Assembly (NCBI GenBank): GCA_001313365.1
Contig: BBFS01000096.1
Span: 1 to 19,186, forward strand
Direction of reading: 5' to 3'
Source: Paenarthrobacter nitroguajacolicus JCM 14115
GTDB lineage: Bacteria; Actinomycetota; Actinomycetes; Actinomycetales; Micrococcaceae
Length of the DNA stretch: 19,186 nt
Shown here one piece after another: positions 1 to 7,626 of the stretch (the first letter of the stretch is position 1; every line of letters starts with the position of its first letter). The notes beneath the pieces were generated by a model. That model was given only the letters and a program-made list of their open reading frames with translations, was not told where the DNA came from and ran no database searches. The position numbers were made by a program, and so were the translations under genes.

Positions 1-2140
1 CGGCCGACGTCGGAAGGGCCTTCATGGCCCCCCCCTACCGCGGAGCCGGACGCCGGGCAGGGGTGGGGAATTTTGTTGCGGATATCCCCCCCGCGGATGC
101 GGACCATCCCAGCTTCCCTGCGCTGACCCGTGTAGCGGAAGGCCTGCGCGGGCTGAAGGCGCCGGTCCTGATGCTCTGGCCCCAAGGATCCGATATTTTC
201 CGATCGGTACCTCAAAGATCTCATCGGCCGGCTTCCGCACGCAGACGTCCATCGCTTCGAAGGAGCAGGACACCTCTTGCCGGAGGACCGGGACATTGCC
301 ACGCCTGTCTTTGACTGGCTTGCTGTACATGGTGCCGTCATCAGTGGCGACGATTCCCACGTGGCCGTTGCTACTGTCGGCGGAGAGCCGGTCAAGGATG
401 TGTCCGGAGAGAAGGATGCAGCGTTCCGTCCACTGTGGGACTCGCTGCGCGAGCTGGCTGCTGGTCCGGGAAAGCACGACATCGCTGTGGCCGAGATGTC
501 GCCCGACGGTAGCGTGAGTCGGGCGCTCAGTTGGCAACAGCTGGACCGGAACATCCGCGATTTGGCCGATGGCCTGCGGGAAATCGGTGTAGGGAGCGGT
601 AGCCGTGTGAGCCTGATGGTCCGCCCGGCACTGAGCTCACCGTGGCACTCTACGCCTGCCTGAAATTGGGTGCGGTAGTAGTGGTGGCCGACGCCGGACT
701 GGGAACCAAAGGCATGAGCCGCGCCGTGAAGGGTGCCACTGCCGACTTCCTCGTTGGCATCGACAAGGCACTTGCCGCAGCCTCGGTGCTCGGCTGGCCG
801 GGGGCGGCGCATCAGCGTGCAGGACCTCCCCCCCGCCACCCGCCGTCGAATCCTGGGGGTTGAGACTTCGCTCGCGGCCTTGGGGCGGCGTGGAGCAACA
901 GGCGACGCCGGGCGCGGCGGTGAGGTGCCAAGGACGAGTGTGGACCCGGCTGCCCCCCCCGCCGCTGTCCTGTTCACCTCCGGCTCCACTGGCCCCCCCG
1001 CTAAGGGCGTGCTGTACACCCACGGGCAGCTGGCCGCGATGCGGGATACGGTTGCCGCGACTTTTGGAATCCGTGCCGGTGCCCGCCTTGTAGCGGCTTC
1101 GCCCCCCCTTTGCTTTACTGGGTCCGGCGCTCGGAGCAGTTTCGGTGACCCCGGCCATGGACGTTACTGCGCCCCGCACCTTGACTGCCCGGGCACTGGC
1201 AGACGCTGTCGCCGCCATTGACGCTACCGTGGTCTTCGCCTCGCCCGCAGCGTTGCGTAATGTCATTACTACCCGGGATGACCTGAGCGGGACAGGGCGC
1301 ATGGCTCTTCAAAACATTGAGCTGCTCCTGTCCGCAGGCGCGCCCGTCCCTGAGCGGCTCCTGGCACAGGTGCAGCAGTTGATGCCCCCCCAAGCGTCCC
1401 TGCATACTCCCTACGGGATGACGGAGGCGCTTCCGGTCACGGACATCAGCCTGGAAGAAATTCAAGCGGCGGAAGCGACGCGGCTGCCGGGACCGTGATC
1501 GGAGCCGGGAACGGGGGTTTGCGTGGGGAAGCCGGTACACGGAGCCGATCTGGCCGTTGTTCCGTTGGCGGCGGATGGAACCGCAACCGGATCGAACCTT
1601 GTGACAGAGGCGGGGGGTCACCGGCGAAATCCTGGTCAGCGCGCCGCACGTCAAGGAGGCCTATGACAGGCTCTGGCTGACCCAACGGGAGAGCGCCGGC
1701 GTTACCGGATGGCACCGCACGGGCGACGCGGGACACTTCGACGCCGCTGGCCGACTTTGGGTGGAGGGACGCCTTGCCCATGTTGTGACGGCACCAGGGA
1801 CTGTGGTGACGCCAGTCGGGGCAGAACAATCCATCGAACGCCTGGACGGCGTACGGGTGGCTGCCATCGCCGGGGGGGTTGGACCGTCGGGAACCCAAGC
1901 GGTGGTTGTGGTGGTGGAGACCGCGCCTCCCGTTCCCAAAGCCGGCCCCCCCGCCGGGCCGCAACTCGCGGGGGGCGTGTCCGACGCGCGGCCTCCGAAG
2001 CCGGGGGGTCGATGTCAGTGCCGTGCTGGTGGTCCCCCCCGCGCAGCCCACCGACATCCGGCACAATGCCAAGATCGACAGGACGCCTGGCCCGCTGGGC
2101 TTCACGAGTGCTGGCTGGCGGACGTCCGGGGAAGCCATGA
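1..2140 (+). CDS. oleC: OleB-OleC fusion: beta-lactone decarboxylase / beta-lactone synthetase (5' partial)
   Basis: This gene enters from upstream. The first ~330 bases encode the end of an alpha/beta hydrolase: APVLMLW near 160-180, then in another frame RLPHADVHRFEGAGHLLPED, which carries the catalytic-type His. After a linker the protein continues as an AMP-forming adenylate enzyme: the P-loop FTSGSTGPPAKGV near 975-1015, HTPYGMTEALPV near 1405-1440 and GWHRTGDAGHFDAAGRLWVE near 1700-1765. HTPYGMTEALPV and the general layout match OleC. From family knowledge, OleC closes a 2-alkyl-3-hydroxy acid to a beta-lactone and OleB decarboxylates it to a cis-olefin; a fused OleB-OleC is typical of Actinobacteria. 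The gene is broken here by homopolymer indels (about 600, 790, 1100, 1480, 1610 and in the 1940-2040 region), yet the homology runs through all of them. The stop TGA at 2138-2140 overlaps the oleD start. OleA probably lies upstream, outside the window. Confidence 0.85.
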
Positions 2141-3117
2141 GGGTTCTGGTCACCGGTTCCAGCGGGCTCCTGGGAGGGGAGGTTGCACGGCAATTGCTTC
2201 GCCAAGGCCATGCCGTCGCAACCTTTCAGCGCCGCCCGTCGGGCGTGGACGGCGCGGAGGACTTCTGCGGTTCCATTGACGATGTTGCGGCTCTCCGCAA
2301 CGCAGTCGCCGGGGCGGAAGGAATCATCCACCTCGCCGCCAAAGTGTCCATCACAGGGCGCCCGGCCGAGTTTGAGGCAGTGAATGTGGAGGGAACCCGC
2401 CGGTTGCTCCATGAGGCCCGGACGGCGGGGGGTGCGGGACGTCGTGTATGTTTCGTCTCCGTCGGTGGCCCACTCCGGCGCGGCCATCGTGGGATTGGGG
2501 GGCGGAGCAGGCTGACCCACATCATGCGCGGGCGACTATGCCCGCACCAAGGCCGCGGCAGAATTGCTGGCCCTCGCGGCGGATCGACCGGAGTTCCGGG
2601 TGGCAGCAGTGCGGCCCCACATTGTGTGGCCCCGGCGACACCCAGTTGGTGGAACGCGTCCTGGCTCGCGCCAGTCACAGTCGTCTGCCATTGCTCGACG
2701 CCGGCGCTGCCTGATCGATACGACTTACGTGGACAACGCCGCGTCCGCCATCGTTGCTGCGCTGCACCGGATGGAGCACGTCCACGGCAAGGCCGTGGTG
2801 GTGAGCAATGGTGAGCCCCCGGCCCATCGGCGAGCTGCTGGCCGGCATCTGCTCAGCGGGTCGGGTGGCCCCCGCCGTCGTGGTCTGTGCCGGGCGGTGC
2901 GGCACGGGCAGTCGGAGCAGTAGTGGAAAAACTCTGGACCTGGGCGGGGCGCAAAGAGGAACCGCCGATGACCAGGTTCCTCGCCGAACAGCTCTCCACC
3001 GCGCATTGGTTCGACCAGCGAGTGACCCGTGACCTCCTCGACTGGGCACCTGCTGTCTCAATTGATGAAGGACTGGCCAGGCTGGCCGAGTACTACGGTT
3101 CGAGTATCCGGCCATAG
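2137..3117 (+). CDS. oleD: OleD: NAD(P)-dependent 2-alkyl-3-ketoacid reductase (olefin biosynthesis)
   Basis: The protein opens MRVLVTGSSGLLGGEVARQL, an extended short-chain dehydrogenase with the GxxGxxG nucleotide-binding motif at residues 7-13. It continues with IIHLAAKVS and NVEGTRRLL, then DYARTKAAAE near 2533-2560, which supplies the catalytic YxxxK, and VRPHIVWGPGDTQLVERVL near 2610-2660. The C-terminus ends YYGSSIRP. About 326 residues is the usual size for OleD and 3-beta-hydroxysteroid-dehydrogenase-like proteins. OleD reduces the OleA 2-alkyl-3-keto product to the hydroxy acid used by OleC. The ATG overlaps the upstream stop (ATGA), which fixes the start and suggests translational coupling. 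Frame breaks occur near 2427-2432, 2500, 2630-2700, 2810 and 2870, all at G/C runs. Identity as OleD rests on the fused OleBC neighbour; alone it would only be called an NAD-dependent epimerase/dehydratase. Confidence 0.82.
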
Positions 3118-3217
3118 GGAAACAGGCCGGGATCGGAAGAGCGGTTCTGCCTTTTCACCGGATCAGTGTTGCCAAACCCTAACCGCAGGATCAAAGTGAG
3201 ATAAATCAGATCACTTA

Positions 3218-3264
3218 CATGGTCCGGGGGGGGACCGTGTACGGGCCGGGGGGGGTGGACCATG
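3218..3264 (+). promoter_or_regulatory. inverted repeat enclosing the permease ribosome-binding region and start codon
   Basis: CATGGTCC (3218-3225) and GGACCATG (3257-3264) are perfect 8-base complementary arms around a 31-base G-rich loop. The right arm contains the ATG of the permease gene (3262-3264). Folded in mRNA, the stem would hide the start codon and flank its G-rich ribosome-binding stretch. The loop holds two suspect G8 runs, so its true length is uncertain. A weaker inverted repeat, AAGTGA (3194-3199) with TCACTT (3211-3216), lies just upstream and could be an operator. The repeats are seen directly; the regulatory role is inference. The rest of the 144-base gap after oleD shows no clear terminator. 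Confidence 0.3.
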
Positions 3265-4773
3265 AGCACCACGTCAGACAACGCCTTGGAAGCAACGCCT
3301 GCAGGTGAGGAACCAGAGCTAAAACGCGTGCTGGGCCCCAAACTTCTCCTGCTCTTTATTGTCGGCGACATTCTTGGGGGGGCCGGGGTCTATGCGGTTA
3401 CCGGGACCATGGCAGGGACCGTTGGTGGCATCGTCTGGTTGCCCTTCCTTCTCGCCTTTGTCGTCGCCACCCTCACCGCGTTTTCCTACCTTGAGCTAGT
3501 GACGCAATACCCTCAGGCAGCAGGCGCCGCGCTTTATACGCATAAGGCCTTCGGGATCCATTTCGTCACGTTCCTCGTGGCGTTCGCTGTTGTTTGCTCC
3601 GGCATCACCAGCGCGTCGACATCCGCCAATGTCCTTGCCCAGAACTTTTTTGGCGGCTTGGAGGTCAACGGCTGGATGGATGTGCCGGACCGTGGTGTGA
3701 TCACGGCCGTGGCATTGGGCTTCATGCTCCTGCTTGCGGTGATCAACCTGCGCGGCGTGGGGGGGGAAAGCGTTAAGTTCAACGTCATACTCACCGCCGT
3801 TGAGGTGCTTGCACTGTGCGTGGTGATCGGGGGGGTTGGCTTCTTCGTGATGGCCCAGGGAACCGGCAATGTCCAGGAGATCTTCGTTTTTACCGACTAT
3901 CAGGACAAGGGGGGGCTGTTCCTGGCGGTCACTGCAGCTACGTCCATTGCATTCTTTGCCATGGTGGGCTTCGAGGACTCCGTGAACATGGTTGAGGAAA
4001 CCAGGAATCCGGAGCGGATTTTCCCCCGCACCATGTTGACTGGCCTCGGCATCGCAGTGATCCTCTACATGCTGGTGGCTGTGTCCGTGGTGAGTGTGCT
4101 GACCCCGGCAGAGCTGGGGGGGAGATCAGGGAAGCTGAAGGTGCGGCGCTCCTGGAAGTGGTCCACAAGGGATCACCGGATTTCCCCATCGACAAGATCT
4201 TTCCCTTCCTCGCCGTGTTCGCAGTGGCCAACACTGCGTTGATAAACATGTTGATGGCCAGCCGACTGATTTATGGCATGGCACGCCAGCACGTTTTGCC
4301 CCGCTCCTTGGGAAGAGTATTGCCGGGTCGTCGTTCGCCATGGGCTGGCATCGCGTTCTCTACCGTCCTTGCCATGGGGCTGATTTGGTACGTCAGCATC
4401 GACCCCTCAAGCAACATCGTGGCCAATCTTTCCGGGACCACGGCGTTCCTGCTGCTGTGCGTGTTCACGCTGGTAAACGTCGCCTGCGTCGTTCTCCGTC
4501 GAAAGCGGGACCCCCCACCGGAAGGTGTTCTTCACTTCCCCGGGACAACTGCCGTTGGTGGCAGCCGTACTGTGTGCCTTCCTCGCTGGTCCATGGGTGG
4601 GCAGGAACCCCGTCCAGTACCAAGTGGCTGGCGGCCTCATGGCCATCGGCGTGGTGCTGTGGTTCATCACCTGGCTGATCACCAGGAAGACCAACACCAG
4701 AGGGGGAGAACCAGCCCGAGCACAGGCGGATACGGAAAGCCGGGGGGGACGACAGCAGCCACCGGAGGAATAA
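3262..4773 (+). CDS. APC-superfamily amino acid permease
   Basis: This is a membrane transporter of about 500 residues. It starts with a hydrophilic N-terminus (ELKRVLGPKLLLLFIVGDILGGAGVYAV), where the GDxxGxGxY-like motif of TM1 in APC permeases is visible. About twelve hydrophobic segments follow, with AFSYLELVTQYPQAAGAALY (TM2 region), INLRGVGGESVKFN, and the conserved FFAMVGFEDSVNMVEETRNPERIFPR near residues 235-260. The C-terminus is polar (RKTNTRGGEPARAQADTES). Its likely role is proton-coupled amino acid uptake or exchange; the substrate cannot be read from sequence. Two frame changes, at the G7 run near 4116-4122 (should read ELGEIREAE) and the C6 run near 4511-4516 (KRDPHRKVFF), split the frame, and the net length stays a multiple of three. 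It is convergent with the next gene, stop to stop 7 bases apart. Confidence 0.85.
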
Positions 4774-4780
4774 CCCGAAA

Positions 4781-5599
4781 TCAGGTCAGGTGGTCGAAGT
4801 CTCCCCCCCGCGTCCATGCTGCGTGCCGTTGGGCCGAGTCGTGCAGTACGCCTTTCGCTCCGGAATCGATGACGTTGTTGAAGTTGCCGTAGATCCGGTC
4901 GAACGTCAGCATTTCCAGTTGAGCTGCAATACGTAATGCCACTGCGCCGGAGAGAGGTAAGCGATTGGGATAACTGCGCATGAAGGCGACCGTGCGACGA
5001 TCGGGATTGGGAAACACGGTGTCGCCGGTCAGCAGTACCCCCCCTTTGCCGCCGGCTCCTGCTGCCCAGTGCGCCACCGCACTGCCTGGGAAATGCCCAC
5101 CCGTCTGATGCAGGGCCAATCCATCGGCGATTGTTGTGCTTCCAGACCAGTAGGTAACGCCTGGGTCGCTGCGACCGAGCCATTCGCGGTCGGCCTCCGC
5201 GATCAGGACCGGGACGTTGCCAAGACGGCGCGACCATTCCACCTGAACGCCGAACATGTGCGGGTGGCTGGCGGCGATAGCTGCAACGGGGCCGTGTTCG
5301 AGGACCGCTGCCACAGCGTTGTCATCGACGTAACCCACGGGATCCCACAGCAGCGAGCCCTTGGGCGTCACCACGAGCTGGGCAGTCTGCCCGATACCGG
5401 TTTTGGGCTCGGTGCTGACTGCTATGAGGCCGGGTTCATTTTGCTCCAGCACGATCTTCCGCCCGGCACCAGCCTGTTCGTCCAGGGTGAGCCACTGCTG
5501 TCCGTCCTCGGGCACGTATTGCCGTTCGTCGGCGCAGATGGGACAAACGTCCGGCGTAGGCTCGTCGCGTTCCACGGCGCAGGTTGCGCAGATCAGCAT
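4781..5599 (-). CDS. MBL-fold hydrolase-like protein with rubredoxin-like zinc ribbon
   Basis: One uninterrupted frame encodes about 272 residues. The N-terminus MLICATCAVERDEPTPDVCP carries a CxxC pair at residues 4 and 7, and a second CxxC (CPIC) follows at about 19-22, a zinc-ribbon or rubredoxin-like knuckle. The body has metallo-beta-lactamase fold landmarks: AAIAASHPHMFGVQVEWSRR, TGGHFPGSAVAH, GVLLTGDTVF with the conserved Asp, and RIYGNF. The usual HxHxDH is reduced to HPHMFG, so the metal site is altered or incomplete, and catalysis is not certain. I chose the ATG at 5599 because CxxC follows at once and GAGGAAAGG precedes it; the frame could extend upstream to 5905 but without homology. 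It is divergent from the DUF2945-SQR pair. The substrate is unknown. Confidence 0.75.
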   Translation of the reverse strand: MLICATCAVERDEPTPDVCPICADERQYVPEDGQQWLTLDEQAGAGRKIVLEQNEPGLIAVSTEPKTGIGQTAQLVVTPKGSLLWDPVGYVDDNAVAAVLEHGPVAAIAASHPHMFGVQVEWSRRLGNVPVLIAEADREWLGRSDPGVTYWSGSTTIADGLALHQTGGHFPGSAVAHWAAGAGGKGGVLLTGDTVFPNPDRRTVAFMRSYPNRLPLSGAVALRIAAQLEMLTFDRIYGNFNNVIDSGAKGVLHDSAQRHAAWTRGGDFDHLT

Positions 5600-5723
5600 C
5601 AGGAATCCTTTCCTCGGCACTTTGTATCCGGCCGCCCCCGCCGGGTATCGCCAAATGATCATCATGCTTACTATTGTGGGGGGGCAGTCGAAGTCGGAGA
5701 GGGACACCACACTAGGAGCGGAC

Positions 5724-5933
5724 ATGGCACTGAGCAAGGGAACACACGTGGAGTGGAACACCCCCCCGCAGGGCAAGACGCACGGAAAGATCGTGGAAAA
5801 GAAAACCAGTGACTTTGTACTGGATGGCAACAAACATGTGGCCAGCGAGGACGAGCCGCAGTACGTAGTGGAGTCAGGGAAGACCGGTGCCAGGGCAGCG
5901 CACAAGGGCTCCGCACTGACTGAAAAGAGCTAG
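5724..5933 (+). CDS. DUF2945 (TUDOR-like, hypervirulence-associated) small protein
   Basis: This is a 69-residue hydrophilic protein with the pattern KGTHVEWN..GKTHGKIVEKKT followed by NKHVASEDEPQYVVESGKTG and ARAAHKGSALTEK. This is the characteristic layout of DUF2945, a small beta-barrel family annotated as hypervirulence-associated protein TUDOR domain; its molecular function is not established. ATG 5724 follows TAGGAG with good spacing. Near residue 12 the C7 run (5761-5767) gives WNTPPQGK where relatives usually have one residue fewer, which fits an artefactual +3 expansion. The next gene starts four bases after its stop, so the two are probably co-transcribed. Confidence 0.8.
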   Translation: MALSKGTHVEWNTPPQGKTHGKIVEKKTSDFVLDGNKHVASEDEPQYVVESGKTGARAAHKGSALTEKS

Positions 5934-5937
5934 TGGC

Positions 5938-7135
5938 ATGGCACCGCAACACGAGGTAGTCATCATCGGCGGCGGTAATGCAGGTGTGTCACTGGCTGCC
6001 CGCTTGAAGCGATATGGCGTCAAGGACATCGCCCTCATCGAGCCCAAGGAGCATCATCTGTACCAGCTTGTTCTCGCATATCGCCGGTGGCCGGGCCCAG
6101 GTCAAAGAAGCAGTCCGAAGCCAGGAGTCCCGTGACGCCCAAGGGCGTCGCGTGGATCAAGGACAGGGCCGTCAATGTGGATGCAGGTGCCAACTCAGTG
6201 ACGCTGGCGTCCGGTTCCACAGTGAGCTACGGACACCTTGTTGTGTGCCCGGGGCTGCAGTACGACTGGGATGCCGTACCGGGGCTGTCTGAAGCGGTGC
6301 AATCGCCGTACGGTTCCTCTCATTACGAGTTCGAGCTTGCGCCGAAACTCTGGACCTCTTGAGCACTATGAAGTCGGGCACCGTCATCTTCACCATGCCT
6401 TCGGGACCTGTGAAATGCGGCGGGGGCCAGCCAGAAACCGATGTACTTGGCCTGTGACTACTGGAGGGAACAAGGCGTGCTGGAGAACATCCGGGTTGTC
6501 ATGGTCCAGCCTTACCCCCACAGTTTTCGGAATTCCCGAGGTAGACCGGGAGCTTGACCGCAAGATTGCCGAGTACGGAATCGAACTGAGGACAAACAGC
6601 GAATTGGTGGCGGTGAATGCCGCTGGACGCACGGCCACTATCCGAAACAATGCGGACCACACGTCGGAGGACCTGCCTACGATGTCCTCAACGCCGTCCC
6701 TCCCCCAGTCTGCACCGGATTGGCTCAAAACCACGGACTTGCCAGCAGTAGGGGACCAATACGGTTTTGTGGAGGTGGACACGCAGACGCTGCGCCACCC
6801 CAGATACCCCAATGTCTGGTCACTGGGCGACGCTGCCGGAACCACCAACTCCAAAGCCGGCGGGGGCGCTGCGCAAGCAGACCAAGGTTCTGGCAAAAAA
6901 TCTGGTCTCGGCCCGCAAAGGCGAACCGCTCAGCCAAAAGTACAACGGATACTCCGTATGTCCGTTCACCGTTTCGCGGAGCACCGTGGTATTCGCCGAG
7001 TTCGACCCCCAATACCGGCCCATGCCAACCATCCCAAAGGTTCCCACCTGGAAGGAAAGCAGGCTCTCCTGGTGGGTGGACCGCGATATGTTCCCGCAGG
7101 TCTACTGGCACCTGATCCTCAAAGGCCGCGCGTAG
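5938..7135 (+). CDS. sqr: sulfide:quinone oxidoreductase-like FAD-dependent flavoprotein
   Basis: The N-terminus EVVIIGGGNAGVSLAARL is an FAD-binding GxGxxG Rossmann motif. It is followed by LIEPKEHHLYQ and, in a shifted frame, LFSHIAGG, matching the SQR pattern HxYQPLF...GG. HLVVCPGLQYDWDAVPGL, GPVKCGGASQKPMYLACDYW, NVWSLGDAAGTTNSKAGGAL (second FAD motif) and YNGYSVCPFTVSRSTVVFAE follow in order. In the mitochondrial-type SQR family the Cys of the KCxGAxQK motif and the Cys of YNGYxxCP form the redox-active pair, and both are present. The expected role is oxidation of sulfide to persulfide or polysulfide with electrons passed to the quinone pool at the inner membrane face. Frame breaks occur near 6072 (CCC read as C), 6130, 6345-6425 and 6690-6870. 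It has no G/C run of six or more. It forms a unit with the DUF2945 gene, followed by a hairpin terminator. Confidence 0.85.
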
Positions 7136-7143
7136 GACGCCAC

Positions 7144-7177
7144 GAGACCGGTCCGGCCAATAGGCCGGACCGGTCTC
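7144..7177. terminator. perfect 15-bp hairpin between convergent genes (bidirectional terminator)
   Basis: GAGACCGGTCCGGCC (7144-7158), loop AATA, then GGCCGGACCGGTCTC (7163-7177). The stem is perfect and GC-rich, starts 9 bases after the flavoprotein stop and lies 25 bases past the cspA stop on the other strand. There is only a weak T tract (TGTTAGT), as is common in actinobacterial terminators. Its position between convergent genes supports termination in both directions. Confidence 0.8.
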
Positions 7178-7202
7178 TGTTAGTGAATCTGGTGTTGTGA
7201 AC

Positions 7203-7412
7203 CTAGGCGGGCTGGATGTTCTCCGCCTGTGGACCTTTGGGACCCTGCGTGATGTCGAATTGGACCTTCTGGTTCTCCTCCAGCGAGCGGTATCCGCTCG
7301 ACGTAATCGCTGAGTAGTGAGCAAACACGTCGGGGGGGCCTCCATCGTCCGGGGGGGCGATGAATCCGAAACCCTTTTCAGCGTTAAACCATTTAACTGT
7401 TCCTGTTGCCAT
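7203..7412 (-). CDS. cspA: cold-shock protein CspA family
   Basis: The protein begins [20 protein letters not shown], the RNP1 region of a cold-shock domain, and ends [13 protein letters not shown], typical of Arthrobacter CspA. It binds single-stranded nucleic acid and acts as an RNA chaperone. It has 69 residues here, whereas the family in this genus usually has 67. The two extra residues are prolines created by the two C7 runs ([20 protein letters not shown]), which makes this gene a good internal standard for artefactual +3 expansions. ATG at 7412 follows GAAGGAAATAAAGGC on the minus strand. It shares the convergent hairpin with the flavoprotein gene. Confidence 0.95.
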   Translation of the reverse strand: MATGTVKWFNAEKGFGFIAPPDDGGPPDVFAHYSAITSSGYRSLEENQKVQFDITQGPKGPQAENIQPA

Positions 7413-7556
7413 GCCTTTATTTCCTTCACCCGGTCGCTGGTCGGTCCCGCTGGTCGGTTTGCCGTCCCTGCCACTCACGATACGAGCCTATGGGCCGGTC
7501 CCGCTTGGGGGGCAACACATTTACGGAGACGCGTAGGCATCGGTGGGAAGAACGTC

Positions 7557-7578
7557 CGACGGCGGGAGGGCGCCGTCG
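7557..7578 (-). terminator. hairpin downstream of the antiporter gene
   Basis: CGACGGCG (7557-7564), loop GGAGGG, CGCCGTCG (7571-7578) form a perfect 8-bp GC stem about 50 bases past the antiporter stop on the minus strand and upstream of cspA. On that strand it is followed by GACGTTCTTCCC, with no strong T tract, so it is a probable but not certain factor-independent terminator. Nothing else is recognised in the 214-base gap between cspA and the antiporter, apart from the cspA leader. Confidence 0.5.
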
Positions 7579-7626
7579 TTTGCTTGTTGCTTTGCCGGGG
7601 GGGCTGCTTCAGGCAGCCGGGTTGGG

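Noticed and set aside
637..1302. Long minus-strand open frames opposite oleC (also 1446-2153 and 1702-2520)
   Set aside because: They are rich in Pro, Arg and Gly with no recognisable domain, and overlap frames with strong homology. They are GC-rich antisense shadows.
1..3117. Treating the ole genes as pseudogenes
   Set aside because: Conserved motifs continue across every break in neighbouring frames, with no stop-rich decay or large deletion, and the breaks sit at homopolymers.
3226..3255. G-quadruplex in the permease leader
   Set aside because: It has only two G8 runs, both suspected to be lengthened artefactually, so a four-tract quadruplex is not supported.
5657..5664. Palindrome ATGATCAT between the MBL and DUF2945 genes as an operator
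   Set aside because: It is only eight bases, not repeated, and matches no operator I can name; too weak to annotate.
5600..5905. N-terminal extension of the MBL-fold protein to an upstream ATG
   Set aside because: The extra ~100 residues overlap the divergent DUF2945 gene, lack homology, and a good ribosome-binding site precedes the ATG at 5599.
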